From: Fischerella thermalis PCC 7521
Lineage (GTDB): Bacteria; Cyanobacteriota; Cyanobacteriia; Cyanobacteriales; Nostocaceae
Reading direction: 5' to 3'
NCBI RefSeq assembly: GCF_000317225.1
Contig: NZ_AJLL01000036.1
Coordinates: forward strand, 39,903-103,902
DNA: 64,000 nucleotides
Positions 35,722 to 44,271 of the stretch are shown in pieces. Made by a program: the position numbers and the translations under genes. The notes under the pieces were generated by a model. That model worked only from the letters and a program-made list of their open reading frames with translations, was not told the DNA's origin and searched no databases. How positions within the stretch are numbered: the first letter of the stretch is position 1; the number at the start of each line of letters is the position of its first letter.

Positions 35722-35753
35722 AAAAGCCCAAGACAAGGGCTTTTTTAATTTTT
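35722..35753 (+). terminator. Rho-independent terminator
   Basis: AAAAGCCC-AAGACAA-GGGCTTTT with a continuing T run. It lies 110 bp after the hypothetical gene stop, so it ends either that transcript with a long 3' region or a separate small RNA. The rest of 35612-35930 is AT-rich with nothing else recognisable. Confidence 0.8.
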
Positions 35754-35930
35754 GAACCCATGTATTCTCTTTTGCTATAAATATATAATGCTTCTATAGA
35801 TAGATGAATTTAATATATTAGAGTGTAGTTTTTAATTAATACAAAGATAATAATTGACATCTGGCAGCAATCTTAATAAATTTTTCGAGATTAAACCAAT
35901 GGAACAATACAAATACTAAATTAAAGAATA

Positions 35931-36197
35931 ATGATTATGAATATTTATAATCAAAAATCACCCTATAACAACTCAAATTATTTAGGACAAAAAACTTTAG
36001 AAACCCCGCTACCAAATAGTCAGCAGCAAGATCCACTGATTGCAAAAGGTTTGCAAAAAGAACAGTATATTGGTATTCTTAGCCTTGCGATCGCTGTGAT
36101 TGCAGCTGTCGGAATAATCAGTCGCCGAGTCGAATATGCTATTTTGTTTGCTATTTTTCTCAGCCTTATTCTTATTGCTGTATTTTTAGTGATATGA
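35931..36197 (+). CDS. Small membrane protein, unknown
   Basis: An 88-aa frame with a polar Asn/Gln-rich N-terminus (NQKSPYNNSNYLGQKTLETP), the motif DPLIAKGLQKEQYIGILSLA, and two adjacent hydrophobic helices, IGILSLAIAVIAAVGII (about 47-63) and YAILFAIFLSLILIAVFLVI (about 69-88), joined by SRRVE. It may start at the ATG at 35931 or 35937. No clear Shine-Dalgarno. I cannot name a family. The two-helix hairpin with a positively charged turn is a plausible small inner-membrane protein. Confidence 0.55.
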   Translation: MIMNIYNQKSPYNNSNYLGQKTLETPLPNSQQQDPLIAKGLQKEQYIGILSLAIAVIAAVGIISRRVEYAILFAIFLSLILIAVFLVI

Positions 36198-36213
36198 AAC
36201 AAATAAATATCAA

Positions 36214-36250
36214 ACACCCCTCTCCTTACCAAGGAGAGGAGAAAGGGGTG
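36214..36250. terminator. Convergent hairpin between two gene ends
   Basis: CTCTCCTT-ACC-AAGGAGAG nested in CACCCC...GGGGTG. It lies between the stop of a plus-strand gene and the stop of lpxB on the minus strand. It fits a two-way terminator or a dispersed CCCCTCTCCTTACCAAGG repeat. Confidence 0.5.
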
Positions 36251-36258
36251 AGGTTTAT

Positions 36259-37413
36259 TCATAGCATTTGCAAAATTTCTTTAGCGGCGCGATCGCACAC
36301 TCCCAATTCTCCTATAGACCGTTGCATTTGTTGATAATCTGCTTGGATTTGCTGTTTACGTTCCTGGTTGAGCAAAAATTCCATTGCTGCTTCAATAATA
36401 TTCTCTGGTGACGCTTGTTCTTGGATAAATTCTGGTACGATTCCCTTCATCACCATCAGGTTAACTGGCGAGGCAAAGGGAAAAGTTATTTTGAGGATAT
36501 GACGAGCAACCCAGTAAGTAAAAGGACTGAGGCGATAAACAACCACCTGTGGCACTTTTAACAGGGCAAGTTCTAAATTTACAGTCCCGCATTTAGTAAT
36601 TGCTAAATCAGCAGCAGCGAGTACTTCTTGTTGTTGACCAGAAATTACAGTGGCTTGTAAACCATATCGTTGTATTTGTTTTTCTATTCTTTCTCGGTAT
36701 ATTTCTAGAGATAAGGGAATCCAGAAATGTACTTGCGGCAGTTTAGCTTGCATTATTTGTGCCGCTTGGAACATTACAGGTAAAAGATACTTGAGTTCTT
36801 GATGACGGGAGGCAGGTAAAAGTGCCACAGCGATCGCATCATCGGCAATTCCCAACTGTCTGCGTGCTGCTTCTCGGCTAGGAAATTGTTCTATTCTGTC
36901 TACAAGAGGATGACCTACCCAAGTAACTTTTGCACCTTTGTCTTGAAAGTAACGTGCTTCTTCAGGAAAAATAGCTAATAATTTATCACAAACATGAATA
37001 ATTCGCTCTGTATTACCAAGAGTAATTGAAGAAACCCAAACTTGGGGAGCAATATAATATACAATCGGGACTTGCGGCATTTGGCGGCGAAGATAATTGC
37101 CGATACCAAGATTTGGCCCCATGTAGTCAATCAACACTACCAAATCAGGCGGGTTTTGCTTGAGATAGGCGATCGCCCGGCGCTGGACTTGCAGAGTTGG
37201 CAGTACAAAAGGTAGAGATTCTAACAGACCAAAAGAACCAATTTCGCTGGTGTTACCCAGTAAAATTGCTCCTGCTGCTGCCATTTTGTCACCTCCAAGG
37301 GCTACAATTTCTAGTTCCAACCCAGCAGCAATCGCTTGCTTTCGCAATGCTGCTACTAATAGCGACCCCTGCAAATCGCCGGACACTTCACCAGTACTAA
37401 TAAATATTTGCAT
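36259..37413 (-). CDS. lpxB: Lipid-A-disaccharide synthase
   Basis: LpxB joins UDP-2,3-diacylglucosamine and lipid X to form the lipid A disaccharide at the inner membrane. The 384-aa protein starts with the family motif MQIFISTGEVSGDLQGS and contains LIDYMGPNLGIGNYLRRQMP (about 110-129), YYIAPQVWVS (about 133-142), LLAIFPEEARYFQ (about 160-172), GHPLVDRI (about 180-187) and VYRLSPFTYWVARHILK near 318-334. I chose the ATG at 37413. The longer frame, which adds 49 residues, runs through repeat DNA (GGAGTGTGGGGTGATGGGGT) and does not resemble LpxB. It is the last gene of the minus-strand lipid A/outer-membrane cluster. Confidence 0.95.
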   Translation of the reverse strand: MQIFISTGEVSGDLQGSLLVAALRKQAIAAGLELEIVALGGDKMAAAGAILLGNTSEIGSFGLLESLPFVLPTLQVQRRAIAYLKQNPPDLVVLIDYMGPNLGIGNYLRRQMPQVPIVYYIAPQVWVSSITLGNTERIIHVCDKLLAIFPEEARYFQDKGAKVTWVGHPLVDRIEQFPSREAARRQLGIADDAIAVALLPASRHQELKYLLPVMFQAAQIMQAKLPQVHFWIPLSLEIYRERIEKQIQRYGLQATVISGQQQEVLAAADLAITKCGTVNLELALLKVPQVVVYRLSPFTYWVARHILKITFPFASPVNLMVMKGIVPEFIQEQASPENIIEAAMEFLLNQERKQQIQADYQQMQRSIGELGVCDRAAKEILQML

Positions 37414-37434
37414 TTTGGAATTGGGTATGGGGGG

Positions 37435-37556
37435 AGTGTGGGGTGATGGGGTGATGTAGAGACGCGCTGTTTGAAGCGTCTGGGAGTGGGGGAGGTAAAA
37501 ATCTCCCTTTGTCTCCTTTGTCCTCCTTATCTTCCCCAGTCCCCACTCCCTTATTT
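37435..37556. repeat. G-rich/T+C-rich and GAGACGCG..GCGTCT repeats
   Basis: GGGGTGATGGGGTGATGTAG, GAGACGCGCTGTTTGAAGCGTC, then TCCCTTTGTCTCCTTTGTCC and CCCCAGTCCCCACTCCC. This forms the whole gap between lpxA and lpxB, so the native spacing has been enlarged by repeats. Confidence 0.65.
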
Positions 37557-38378
37557 TCAAGACTCATCATCTCTACTGTTTGCTTTTCCTTTTCCAGGAA
37601 TTAAACCGCGTCTTCCTGGCATTTGCGAAAGTAGGAGAAAACGACGCAAGTGCTGTAAATGTTCTGTATCTCCCAACAGTTCTAGTTCTTCTAAGGCATC
37701 TTTGAAAAGTAAATCTGAACGGTAGAGAATACGGAAGGCTTTTTTCAAGATTTGTAAGTCAGTAGCAGACAAACCAGCGCGTTTGAGTCCTACAAGGTTG
37801 AGCGATCGCACTCGCGTGGGATTTCCCTCGACCAACATATATGGAGGGACATCCCGGTCAATACGGCTCATTCCTCCTACCATTGCGTGCTTACCAATAT
37901 GCACAAATTGATGGATACCCAGAACTCCACTGATTGTTGCTCGTGACTCAATATGAACATGACCTGCGATCGCTACCGCATTGGAAATAGTCACAGAGTC
38001 TTCAATCACACAGTTATGTGCCACATGGACGTAAGCCATCAGCAGATTACCGTTACCAATCATCGTGGCTTCACCTAAACCAGTAGCACGGTTAATGGTC
38101 ACGTATTCGCGAATGCGATTGTCGTCACCAATTTTGACCCAGCTAGTTTCACCAGTGTATTTTCGGTCTTGGGGTTCCATACCAATGGCAGCCCCCGGAA
38201 AAATTTGATTTCGCGCTCCGATTTCCACAGGCCCGTCCAGCACTACATGAGCGCCAATTGTAGTGTCAGGACCTACTTTCACATGCCCACCAATCACAGC
38301 ATAGGCACCGACTTCCACTGTCGGGTGCAGCTCCGCGTTAGGATGAATTACAGCAGTTGGATGAATAAGCGTCTTCAA
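37557..38378 (-). CDS. lpxA: UDP-N-acetylglucosamine acyltransferase
   Basis: LpxA performs the first step of lipid A synthesis, moving a 3-hydroxyacyl chain from ACP to UDP-GlcNAc. The 273-aa protein shows a left-handed beta-helix of hexapeptide repeats ([LIV]-G-x4 type, about residues 4-185). The catalytic His lies in MAYVHVAHNCVIED, with GVLGIHQFVHIGKHAMVGGM further on, and a helical C-terminal acyl-binding/trimer region (VGLKRAGLSATDLQILKKAF) follows. Translation begins at TTG 38378, supported by GGAG 8 bases upstream and by the conserved KTLIHPTAVIHP start. fabZ is next to it upstream, as usual. Confidence 0.95.
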   Translation of the reverse strand: MKTLIHPTAVIHPNAELHPTVEVGAYAVIGGHVKVGPDTTIGAHVVLDGPVEIGARNQIFPGAAIGMEPQDRKYTGETSWVKIGDDNRIREYVTINRATGLGEATMIGNGNLLMAYVHVAHNCVIEDSVTISNAVAIAGHVHIESRATISGVLGIHQFVHIGKHAMVGGMSRIDRDVPPYMLVEGNPTRVRSLNLVGLKRAGLSATDLQILKKAFRILYRSDLLFKDALEELELLGDTEHLQHLRRFLLLSQMPGRRGLIPGKGKANSRDDES

Positions 38379-38401
38379 GGGTGCATCTCCAGAACAGTAA
38401 G

Positions 38402-38585
38402 CGTGCTAAGTTTTTTGCCAGACGCGCCATAAAGCGTCTGAGTTCAGTAGCCGAAAGCATCAAATTGGTACAGGTGTGAGGGCAGTGAATATGTGGAAAT
38501 CAGACTGTAACAGTTGTTGTTTATTGTTGCTGATATCCCTAATACAAAATTTTGTAGAGGCGCTTCACGGTAATGCCTCTACCAC
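38402..38585. repeat. Short GACGCG/GCGTC and GTAGAGGC palindromic remnants
   Basis: CCAGACGCGCCATAAAGCGTCTG (38417-38440 region) and GTAGAGGCGCTTCACGGTAA...GCCTCTAC (about 38553-38580) are palindromic repeat remnants in the fabZ-lpxA gap. They are related to the palindrome at 50101-50130. Confidence 0.55.
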
Positions 38586-38597
38586 GAGAATAAATTT

Positions 38598-39128
38598 TTA
38601 GCTTGCGAGGGAAAACATTAATTCACCTTCAGCAACTAACTGACCGTCAACCTCGGCGCGAGCTTGCATCTTACCGAAACGACGTTGTTTTATCCATAAC
38701 AGTTCCACAGTCATGAGCAGTTGATCACCGGGAACAACTTGGCGACGGAAACGGACTTTATCTATACCAGCGAATAGAAAGAGTCCGCCTTCCAATTGTG
38801 GCACTTGTGTCATTACGACACCACCAACCTGGGCCATTGCTTCTACGATCAGCACACCTGGCATAATTGGACGTCCCGGAAAATGCCCTTGAAAATGGGG
38901 TTCGTTAATTGTGACGTTTTTAATGCCAACAGCTCGTTTCCCGGGTGTGTAGTCAATAATTTTGTCTACAAGTGCAAAGGGATAGCGATGTGGTAGAAGT
39001 TTTTGAATTTCTTCCGCTGTGAATGAAACTTTTGTTTCACAGTTACTTGTAGTGGAATGAACTGGCTGCTCCTGGGTAGGTGCTGATGTGGGGTTATCGG
39101 TAGAATTTACTTCGGTGACAGTAGCCAT
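38598..39128 (-). CDS. fabZ: 3-hydroxyacyl-ACP dehydratase FabZ
   Basis: Dehydrates 3-hydroxyacyl-ACP in fatty acid elongation and competes with LpxA for the hydroxyacyl-ACP pool, which explains its place in the lipid A cluster. The hot-dog fold is clear: [16 protein letters not shown] (about 44-59), the catalytic His in [19 protein letters not shown] (about 74-92) and Glu in [10 protein letters not shown] (about 93-102). The usual length is about 145-150 aa, so this 176-aa frame carries a Thr/Pro/Ser-rich N-terminal extension of about 35 residues with no obvious function. The ATG at 39128 may be right, but a shorter start cannot be excluded. Confidence 0.94.
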   Translation of the reverse strand: MATVTEVNSTDNPTSAPTQEQPVHSTTSNCETKVSFTAEEIQKLLPHRYPFALVDKIIDYTPGKRAVGIKNVTINEPHFQGHFPGRPIMPGVLIVEAMAQVGGVVMTQVPQLEGGLFLFAGIDKVRFRRQVVPGDQLLMTVELLWIKQRRFGKMQARAEVDGQLVAEGELMFSLAS

Positions 39129-39236
39129 TGATGGGTGGGGTTGATTTTTAGTTGTGGTCTTGTAGGTAATTGAATTTAATTTAGTTGTTAGTTATTGGTT
39201 GTCCAAACAACCACCAACTTTCAACAAAGAACAAAA

Positions 39237-40082
39237 TTAACGCAATTCCCAAATTTTCTGTGCCAGTTGCACGTGTAAATTGTGGCTGGCTTTGTACGCC
39301 AAAAAATGAGCATGGGGGAAAGGCCCTATTAAACTCAAATCTCCTACTAGATCCAAAATTTTATGACGTACTGGCTCATTTGCAAATCTTAATGGTGGAT
39401 TTAGCCAACCATCAGGCCCACACACAAGAGCATTTTCTAAGCTTCCACCCTTAATTAACCCGGATTTTCGCAGGTATTCAATTTGATGTAGTAAACCGAA
39501 GGTACGGGCAGGGGCAATTTCTGTGATGAAGCTAGCATCAGACTTTCCTGGTTCAAAACTTGGAGACCAACTGTGCCATTGATTACCAATAGCAGGAAGT
39601 TCAAAATCAATGCCGTAGGTAAAGCGAGTACTTGGTGCAGGGAAAGCGCAAACGAAAGCATCATCCTGACGTACCCATATCGGCTCATTGATGAACAAAG
39701 CCTGAGATTTTTTAGTAGAGGTTTGCGGTATTAATCCCACTTGGGTAATACTTTCTACCCATACCTTTGCCGAACCATCCAACAGTGGTACTTCTGGACC
39801 GTCAATTTCAATACGGGCGTTATCTACACCCACACCCGCCAATGCAGCCAATAAATGCTCTACTGTCCGAACACTTTTCTCATCTTTACCTAGCTGAGTT
39901 GACAGAACTGTTTGAGTAACAGCAGGTACTTGGGCTGGAATAATTGGAGTGTTGGGCAAATCTACTCGTACAAAGTAACGTCCACTGTCTACCCCGGCTG
40001 GTAGTATCCGTACTTGGGTAGTTACACCACTATGCAGTCCCACTCCGGTGAGAGTAATTTCAGATGCGAGGGTTTGTTGCAT
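39237..40082 (-). CDS. lpxC: UDP-3-O-acyl-N-acetylglucosamine deacetylase
   Basis: LpxC is the zinc-dependent, committed step of lipid A synthesis. The 281-aa sequence begins [18 protein letters not shown] and has zinc ligand His76 in [20 protein letters not shown], the dyad [10 protein letters not shown] (about 96-105), and the second zinc site [19 protein letters not shown] (about 230-248) with the HKxxDxxGD motif. Length is slightly shorter than E. coli (305) but normal for cyanobacteria. It lies between bamA and fabZ on the same strand with short gaps, so cotranscription is likely. Confidence 0.96.
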   Translation of the reverse strand: MQQTLASEITLTGVGLHSGVTTQVRILPAGVDSGRYFVRVDLPNTPIIPAQVPAVTQTVLSTQLGKDEKSVRTVEHLLAALAGVGVDNARIEIDGPEVPLLDGSAKVWVESITQVGLIPQTSTKKSQALFINEPIWVRQDDAFVCAFPAPSTRFTYGIDFELPAIGNQWHSWSPSFEPGKSDASFITEIAPARTFGLLHQIEYLRKSGLIKGGSLENALVCGPDGWLNPPLRFANEPVRHKILDLVGDLSLIGPFPHAHFLAYKASHNLHVQLAQKIWELR

Positions 40083-40131
40083 AAAATTAGGTCAAGGGTC
40101 AATTGTCTGAGAAATCTGGACTATTGACTAC

Positions 40132-42594
40132 TTAGAATCTTTCCCCAATACCAAAATTGATACGGCTATCTCCTTGATCGTTGAAGCCGTAGTCTATGCG
40201 GATGGGGCCAAGTGGTGACTGCACACGCACACCAAGACCATAGCCGTAGCCACTACCGCTTTTATCGAGTAAATCTCCAGCCTCTGTTTCCGTTCCCAAG
40301 TCAGTAGCAGCATCAAAAAATAGAGCGCCGCTAACTACGGAGAAAACAGGGAAGCGATACTCAACTGTGGCTTGCAAGAAACTACTACTACTAGCTAATG
40401 CACCCTCTTCATAGCCCCGAACAGAGTTACTTCCACCCAAAGTAAAAGCTTCGTAGGGAGGTACATCACCAAGTATGGTTCCTCCTTGGACATTGAAAGC
40501 AATAGTTTGTGCGCCTTTGGTAAAGTTAGTGAATCTTACGGGAAGATAGTAGCTATAGCTACCCCGTACCTTACTCATGAAGATATTACCTAGTCCTACT
40601 GGTACGGACTGTTCCAAGCCTAAGCGGAAGAAGGAACCTCTAGTTGGTTGCAAAGCATTGTCACGTTTGTCGCGCACTGCTGCTAATTGCAATGTCAGCA
40701 AGTCATCTTGACCAGTTCCAGATTCGGTCAGTTCAATGATTTTTGTAGGCTGGTCATTTTCATATATTGTTCCTTCCTCTCTGATATTACCGTCAGAATC
40801 ACGAGTGGAAACTCGTTGATATCTTATACCAGCTGAAGCTGTCCATTCTGCACGTTCATAAGGATTTTTAGACAAAGGACGGCTAAAGTTGATACCACCA
40901 CCTAAACGTAAAATCCGAGGTGTATCACCATCGTCTTCACCTGGTTGAAAGGTTTCGATGTTATCGTCTTTTCCTTCAAAAATCAATGAAATGGAGCGAC
41001 TACGGAAAAGGTTTGCCGTATAAGAAGTTCGATATGGGTCTCCAGCTATCCAAGGATCTGTAAAGCGGACATCAAACAGCAATTCCCGTTGACCAACTTC
41101 TAACTCAGCCCCCAATTTTTGGTTTCTACCATTCAGGTTTTGCTCTTGATAGCTGATAGTACCAAACAATCCACTCGCAGAACTAATACCTGCACCGGCG
41201 GCGATGGAACCGCTGTTACGTTCCACTACGTTGACTTGGACATCCACTTGGCTGGGGTTAGTACCAGGGTTGAGGGAAACATTTACATCTTCAAACAGTC
41301 CTAGACCGTAGACCCGTTGTAAGTCTCTTTGTATGATGTTGCGGTTAAATACTTGTCCGGGCTTCAATTGTATTTCCCGTGTAACAATATACGGCTGCGT
41401 CCGTCCTCTAATCGGTTTTCCGTCTTTGTCTGTTTCTTGACCTTCTTTATTACGATATTGGACACTAATATCTTCTACGACCCCTTCTGCAACAGTGAGG
41501 GTGACAACTCCATCAGGTGATACCTGTGGTGAACCAACTACTTGTGCTAATACGTAGCCTTGGTCTTGATATACCTTAAGTAACTGTTTAATGCCTTCTT
41601 GTAACTCACGTAAGTTCAAGATTCTTCCATACTGGTTGCTAAAGATTTGATTAACAGTATTTGGAGGTAGTACGGAAGGTACATTTGTACCAGGATTAGC
41701 GTCAATTCTGACTTGACTGAGGGTGGGATTTAACTGAACTAAAAATGTGACTCGTACCCCTAATGGTGTATCTTCTGGCACTGCTTGTACATTGGAGAAA
41801 AAGCCAGTAGCAAAGACGGAATTAATATCTTCTTGCAGTTGCGATCGCGTTGTCGTCCGTCCTGGTTGAGTCCGAATTACCCCGTAAACTTGGTTTTCCT
41901 GTTCTGCTGGTAGTGGTTGTCCAGTCTCCGTCCTAATCACAACCTCTGATACTAATACGCGAGGTTCTGCTTCTGTTGTTGGTTGTTGTTGGTTGTTGGT
42001 TGGTGGTTGATTCGTTGGTGATTGTTGATTCTGGGAAGGTGGTTTTTGATTGTTTGGCGGTTGAGTGTTTTGAGGAATAATCGTGGGAGAATTCTGTGCA
42101 GTTTTTGGGGTTGTTGATGTTATGGTCTGGGGTGTTGTTTTTAGTGCTGACGCCCCGGGAGTGCTAACAGAAACTTGTTGATTGGTTGTCTGTGTTCTAA
42201 GTGTTGTTGGCTTTGTTTTTGGAGATAATTGTATATTTTTTGACTGATTTTTAGTTAATCTTGTTAACTCTAGTGTCGTCTCTTTTGCTGAAAATACTTC
42301 AAAAACTTCTTGTTCTGGACTTGCTGTTGATGTTGTATCTTGAACAGTTTGTGTAGTATTTGGAATAGTAAAAGTTGGGATTGTTACCTCTTGTGTTGTA
42401 TCAGTAGTTGGCAATCCCGCAACAACTTCTTGGTCTTGATTCGTTGTCGGTACAACAACATCTGCTGTTTTTTTTGAATTATTTGCGGTTTGCGCGTTAG
42501 CATGAAGCGAACCGCCCAGAGGTGTGGCGATCGCCACCATTGTCATCAAAACTGGAGATAAGCGCATTTTATTTTGATTTTTCTTCACTTCCAC
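40132..42594 (-). CDS. bamA: Outer membrane assembly factor BamA/Omp85
   Basis: Omp85 inserts beta-barrel proteins in the outer membrane and is the cyanobacterial relative of chloroplast Toc75. The 820-aa protein has a signal peptide (MRLSPVLMTMVAIATPLGGS, ending near ANAQT), a long Thr/Gln/Pro-rich low-complexity region (about 30-215), three POTRA domains (about 216-300, 305-385, 395-470) and a 16-strand-type barrel. The barrel carries the lid motif NSVRGYEEGA and a C-terminal Phe (FGIGERF). Part of the low-complexity region (NNQKPPSQNQQSPTNQPPTN) is encoded by CAACCAACAAC repeat DNA. The start is GTG at 42594 or ATG at 42567; the latter gives a more usual signal peptide. Confidence 0.94.
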   Translation of the reverse strand: MEVKKNQNKMRLSPVLMTMVAIATPLGGSLHANAQTANNSKKTADVVVPTTNQDQEVVAGLPTTDTTQEVTIPTFTIPNTTQTVQDTTSTASPEQEVFEVFSAKETTLELTRLTKNQSKNIQLSPKTKPTTLRTQTTNQQVSVSTPGASALKTTPQTITSTTPKTAQNSPTIIPQNTQPPNNQKPPSQNQQSPTNQPPTNNQQQPTTEAEPRVLVSEVVIRTETGQPLPAEQENQVYGVIRTQPGRTTTRSQLQEDINSVFATGFFSNVQAVPEDTPLGVRVTFLVQLNPTLSQVRIDANPGTNVPSVLPPNTVNQIFSNQYGRILNLRELQEGIKQLLKVYQDQGYVLAQVVGSPQVSPDGVVTLTVAEGVVEDISVQYRNKEGQETDKDGKPIRGRTQPYIVTREIQLKPGQVFNRNIIQRDLQRVYGLGLFEDVNVSLNPGTNPSQVDVQVNVVERNSGSIAAGAGISSASGLFGTISYQEQNLNGRNQKLGAELEVGQRELLFDVRFTDPWIAGDPYRTSYTANLFRSRSISLIFEGKDDNIETFQPGEDDGDTPRILRLGGGINFSRPLSKNPYERAEWTASAGIRYQRVSTRDSDGNIREEGTIYENDQPTKIIELTESGTGQDDLLTLQLAAVRDKRDNALQPTRGSFFRLGLEQSVPVGLGNIFMSKVRGSYSYYLPVRFTNFTKGAQTIAFNVQGGTILGDVPPYEAFTLGGSNSVRGYEEGALASSSSFLQATVEYRFPVFSVVSGALFFDAATDLGTETEAGDLLDKSGSGYGYGLGVRVQSPLGPIRIDYGFNDQGDSRINFGIGERF
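41962..42075 (-). repeat. CAACCAACAAC repeat within the bamA linker
   Basis: On the plus strand GTTGTTGGTTGTTGTTGGTT and GTTGGTTGGTGGTTGATTCG, plus further TTGGTGATTGTTGATT units. This is the same simple repeat as in many gaps of this window. In bamA it encodes Asn/Gln/Pro/Thr-rich linker ahead of the first POTRA. Confidence 0.65.
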
Positions 42595-42702
42595 GCACCA
42601 TCAAAGAAAGATTTTGCTTTATGTCAAAGTTGGTTGTTGGTCAGTAGTTAGTGGTTAGTTGTTCACAACTCCTCACATTCCCCCACCTCCCCACCTCCTC
42701 AA

Positions 42703-43440
42703 TTACCCTTTTTCCACTGCTTCTAGCACTCTTGTTAAAACCTCCTGGTAAGCATCCTCAACATTACCTAAGTCCCGACGAAAGCGGTCTTTATCTAGTA
42801 CACGACGGTTAGGGTCATCCCCTGCGGATACGTCCCATAAACGACAAGTATCGGGACTAATCTCATCTGCTAATAGCAACTGCTGTTGTGAGTCCAAACC
42901 AAATTCTAGTTTGAAATCCACTAAGGTAATGCCACACCCCTGGAAAAACTCTTTGAGAAATTCGTTAATTTGCAATGCAAGATGGATTATACTGTCAACT
43001 TGTTCCGGAGTTGCTAATTCCATCAGCAGTATGCGATCGCGAGTCAACAGAGGATCTCCCAATTGGTCATTTTTGTAATAAAATTCCACCAATGGCATCT
43101 TGAGTACAGTTCCCAGTGGTAACCCTGTTTGTTGACAAAGGCTACCCGCAGCAATGTTCCTGACAACCACTTCCAATGGCAATATTTTTACTGCCTTGAT
43201 CCGCATTTGGTTGGGAGCAGGACTTTCAATAAAGTGAGTCTTGACGCCCCGGGCTTCTAGCTGTTGAAATATTTTACTAGAGATGATATTGTTTACGGTT
43301 CCTTTATTTTGGATACTACCGCGTTTTTGAGCGTTAAATGCTGTCGCATCATCTTTAAAAACAGCCAGTAAGATTTCCGGGTTATCCGTAGGGTAGATAA
43401 TTTTGGCTTTACCTTCGTAGAGCTTGGTTTGGGCAGTCAT
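42703..43440 (-). CDS. purC: SAICAR synthetase (phosphoribosylaminoimidazole-succinocarboxamide synthase)
   Basis: Joins aspartate to CAIR in the eighth step of purine synthesis, using ATP. The 245-aa protein begins MTAQTKLYEGKAKIIYPTDN, the canonical PurC N-terminus with the nucleotide-binding YEGKAK. Further blocks are IPLEVVVRNIAAGSL-like ILPLEVVVRNIAAGSLCQQ (about 86-104), GITLVDFKLEFGLD (about 174-187), LLADEISPDTCRLWD (about 194-208) and the C-terminal LDKDRFRRDLG. The ATG at 43440 is chosen over one 14 codons upstream, which adds a non-family leader. It stands at the head of the bamA-lpx cluster, an arrangement known in other filamentous cyanobacteria. Confidence 0.96.
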   Translation of the reverse strand: MTAQTKLYEGKAKIIYPTDNPEILLAVFKDDATAFNAQKRGSIQNKGTVNNIISSKIFQQLEARGVKTHFIESPAPNQMRIKAVKILPLEVVVRNIAAGSLCQQTGLPLGTVLKMPLVEFYYKNDQLGDPLLTRDRILLMELATPEQVDSIIHLALQINEFLKEFFQGCGITLVDFKLEFGLDSQQQLLLADEISPDTCRLWDVSAGDDPNRRVLDKDRFRRDLGNVEDAYQEVLTRVLEAVEKG

Positions 43441-43770
43441 GGCAGGTAGTAAATTTAGGTTCAATGGCTGGCTTGTGTGCATTTAAGCTTAACCATTTTA
43501 TCTTTTGTTTTTAGCCATTAGTCATCAGTGCAATACCTAAGTAAAACTGTTGACCCAAGATAGATGCACAAATTAAGGGCGGGAATTTAACATAGATTAT
43601 GTGTTGTTTATATTCCCAGAAGTCGTAGCTATTTGTCACAAAAAAATAAATAAACTAAATGTATAAATTAATACAAAAAACTAGACTATTAATTCAAAGT
43701 TCAATACTATTGTTATTTAGCAGAAATTGTGAAAGTTCGGCAAACTTACTCAAAACTAAATAATGAATCT

Positions 43771-43792
43771 TTGCCAAAATTGACATTGGCAA
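43771..43792. promoter_or_regulatory. Inverted repeat TTGCCAA-N8-TTGGCAA
   Basis: A perfect 7-bp inverted repeat in the 43441-43942 divergent gap between purC and the DUF7219-like gene. It has the shape of a dimeric regulator site. The rest of the gap is AT-rich with no recognisable gene. Confidence 0.35.
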
Positions 43793-43942
43793 GTATTTAG
43801 ATAAAGTTTAAACAGTAAAGAAAAAAAGAATCCTCATTAACCTTTCTCCTTTACCCGTTCCCAGATTTTGAGATCGATATAAGGATTGTAAATTGTTAGT
43901 TTGTGATTAAAAGCAATGAAGAAGGTAAAAATTGGATAAAAA

Positions 43943-44209
43943 ATGCCTAACAAAGATGATTTTCTTTATCCCCGGGGTCGCTACTACGGTCAGGTCAAGC
44001 CAGAAAATTTGGTATTTAATGCTAATCTACAGGAATTTGCCCAAAAAGTCAGTTATATCTGCAATCTGGAGACAGCCGGTAAGATATCTCCTGATGAGGC
44101 TTATGAGAATATCAAGGAGCTTTGGAAAAATTTGAAACAAGCGAAAAAACAGTTAAGAATTGGTGAAAACCCTTTCCGAATGGATGATGATGGTAATCAA
44201 CCAGAGTAG
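43943..44209 (+). CDS. DUF7219-like small conserved cyanobacterial protein
   Basis: An 88-aa soluble protein. The sequence MPNKDDFLYPRGRYYGQVKP and NLQEFAQKVSYICNLETAGK, with KISPDEAYENIKELWKNLKQ, matches from memory a small conserved family in cyanobacteria (DUF7219); its function is unknown. It is largely helical and Lys/Glu-rich, ends DDDGNQPE, and has no membrane segment. GAAGGTAAAAATT precedes the start but spacing to the ATG is long. It converges on the adenylate cyclase gene 60 bp downstream. Confidence 0.7.
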   Translation: MPNKDDFLYPRGRYYGQVKPENLVFNANLQEFAQKVSYICNLETAGKISPDEAYENIKELWKNLKQAKKQLRIGENPFRMDDDGNQPE

Positions 44210-44271
44210 TTAATTAGTCATGAGTTGTTAGTTAGTCACTGCGCTACCGTGTCCCCCGTCTCTCAATTTCC

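Noticed and set aside
36259..37560. Longer LpxB frame with 49 extra N-terminal residues
   Set aside because: The extension is translated repeat DNA and the family motif starts at the internal ATG (37413).
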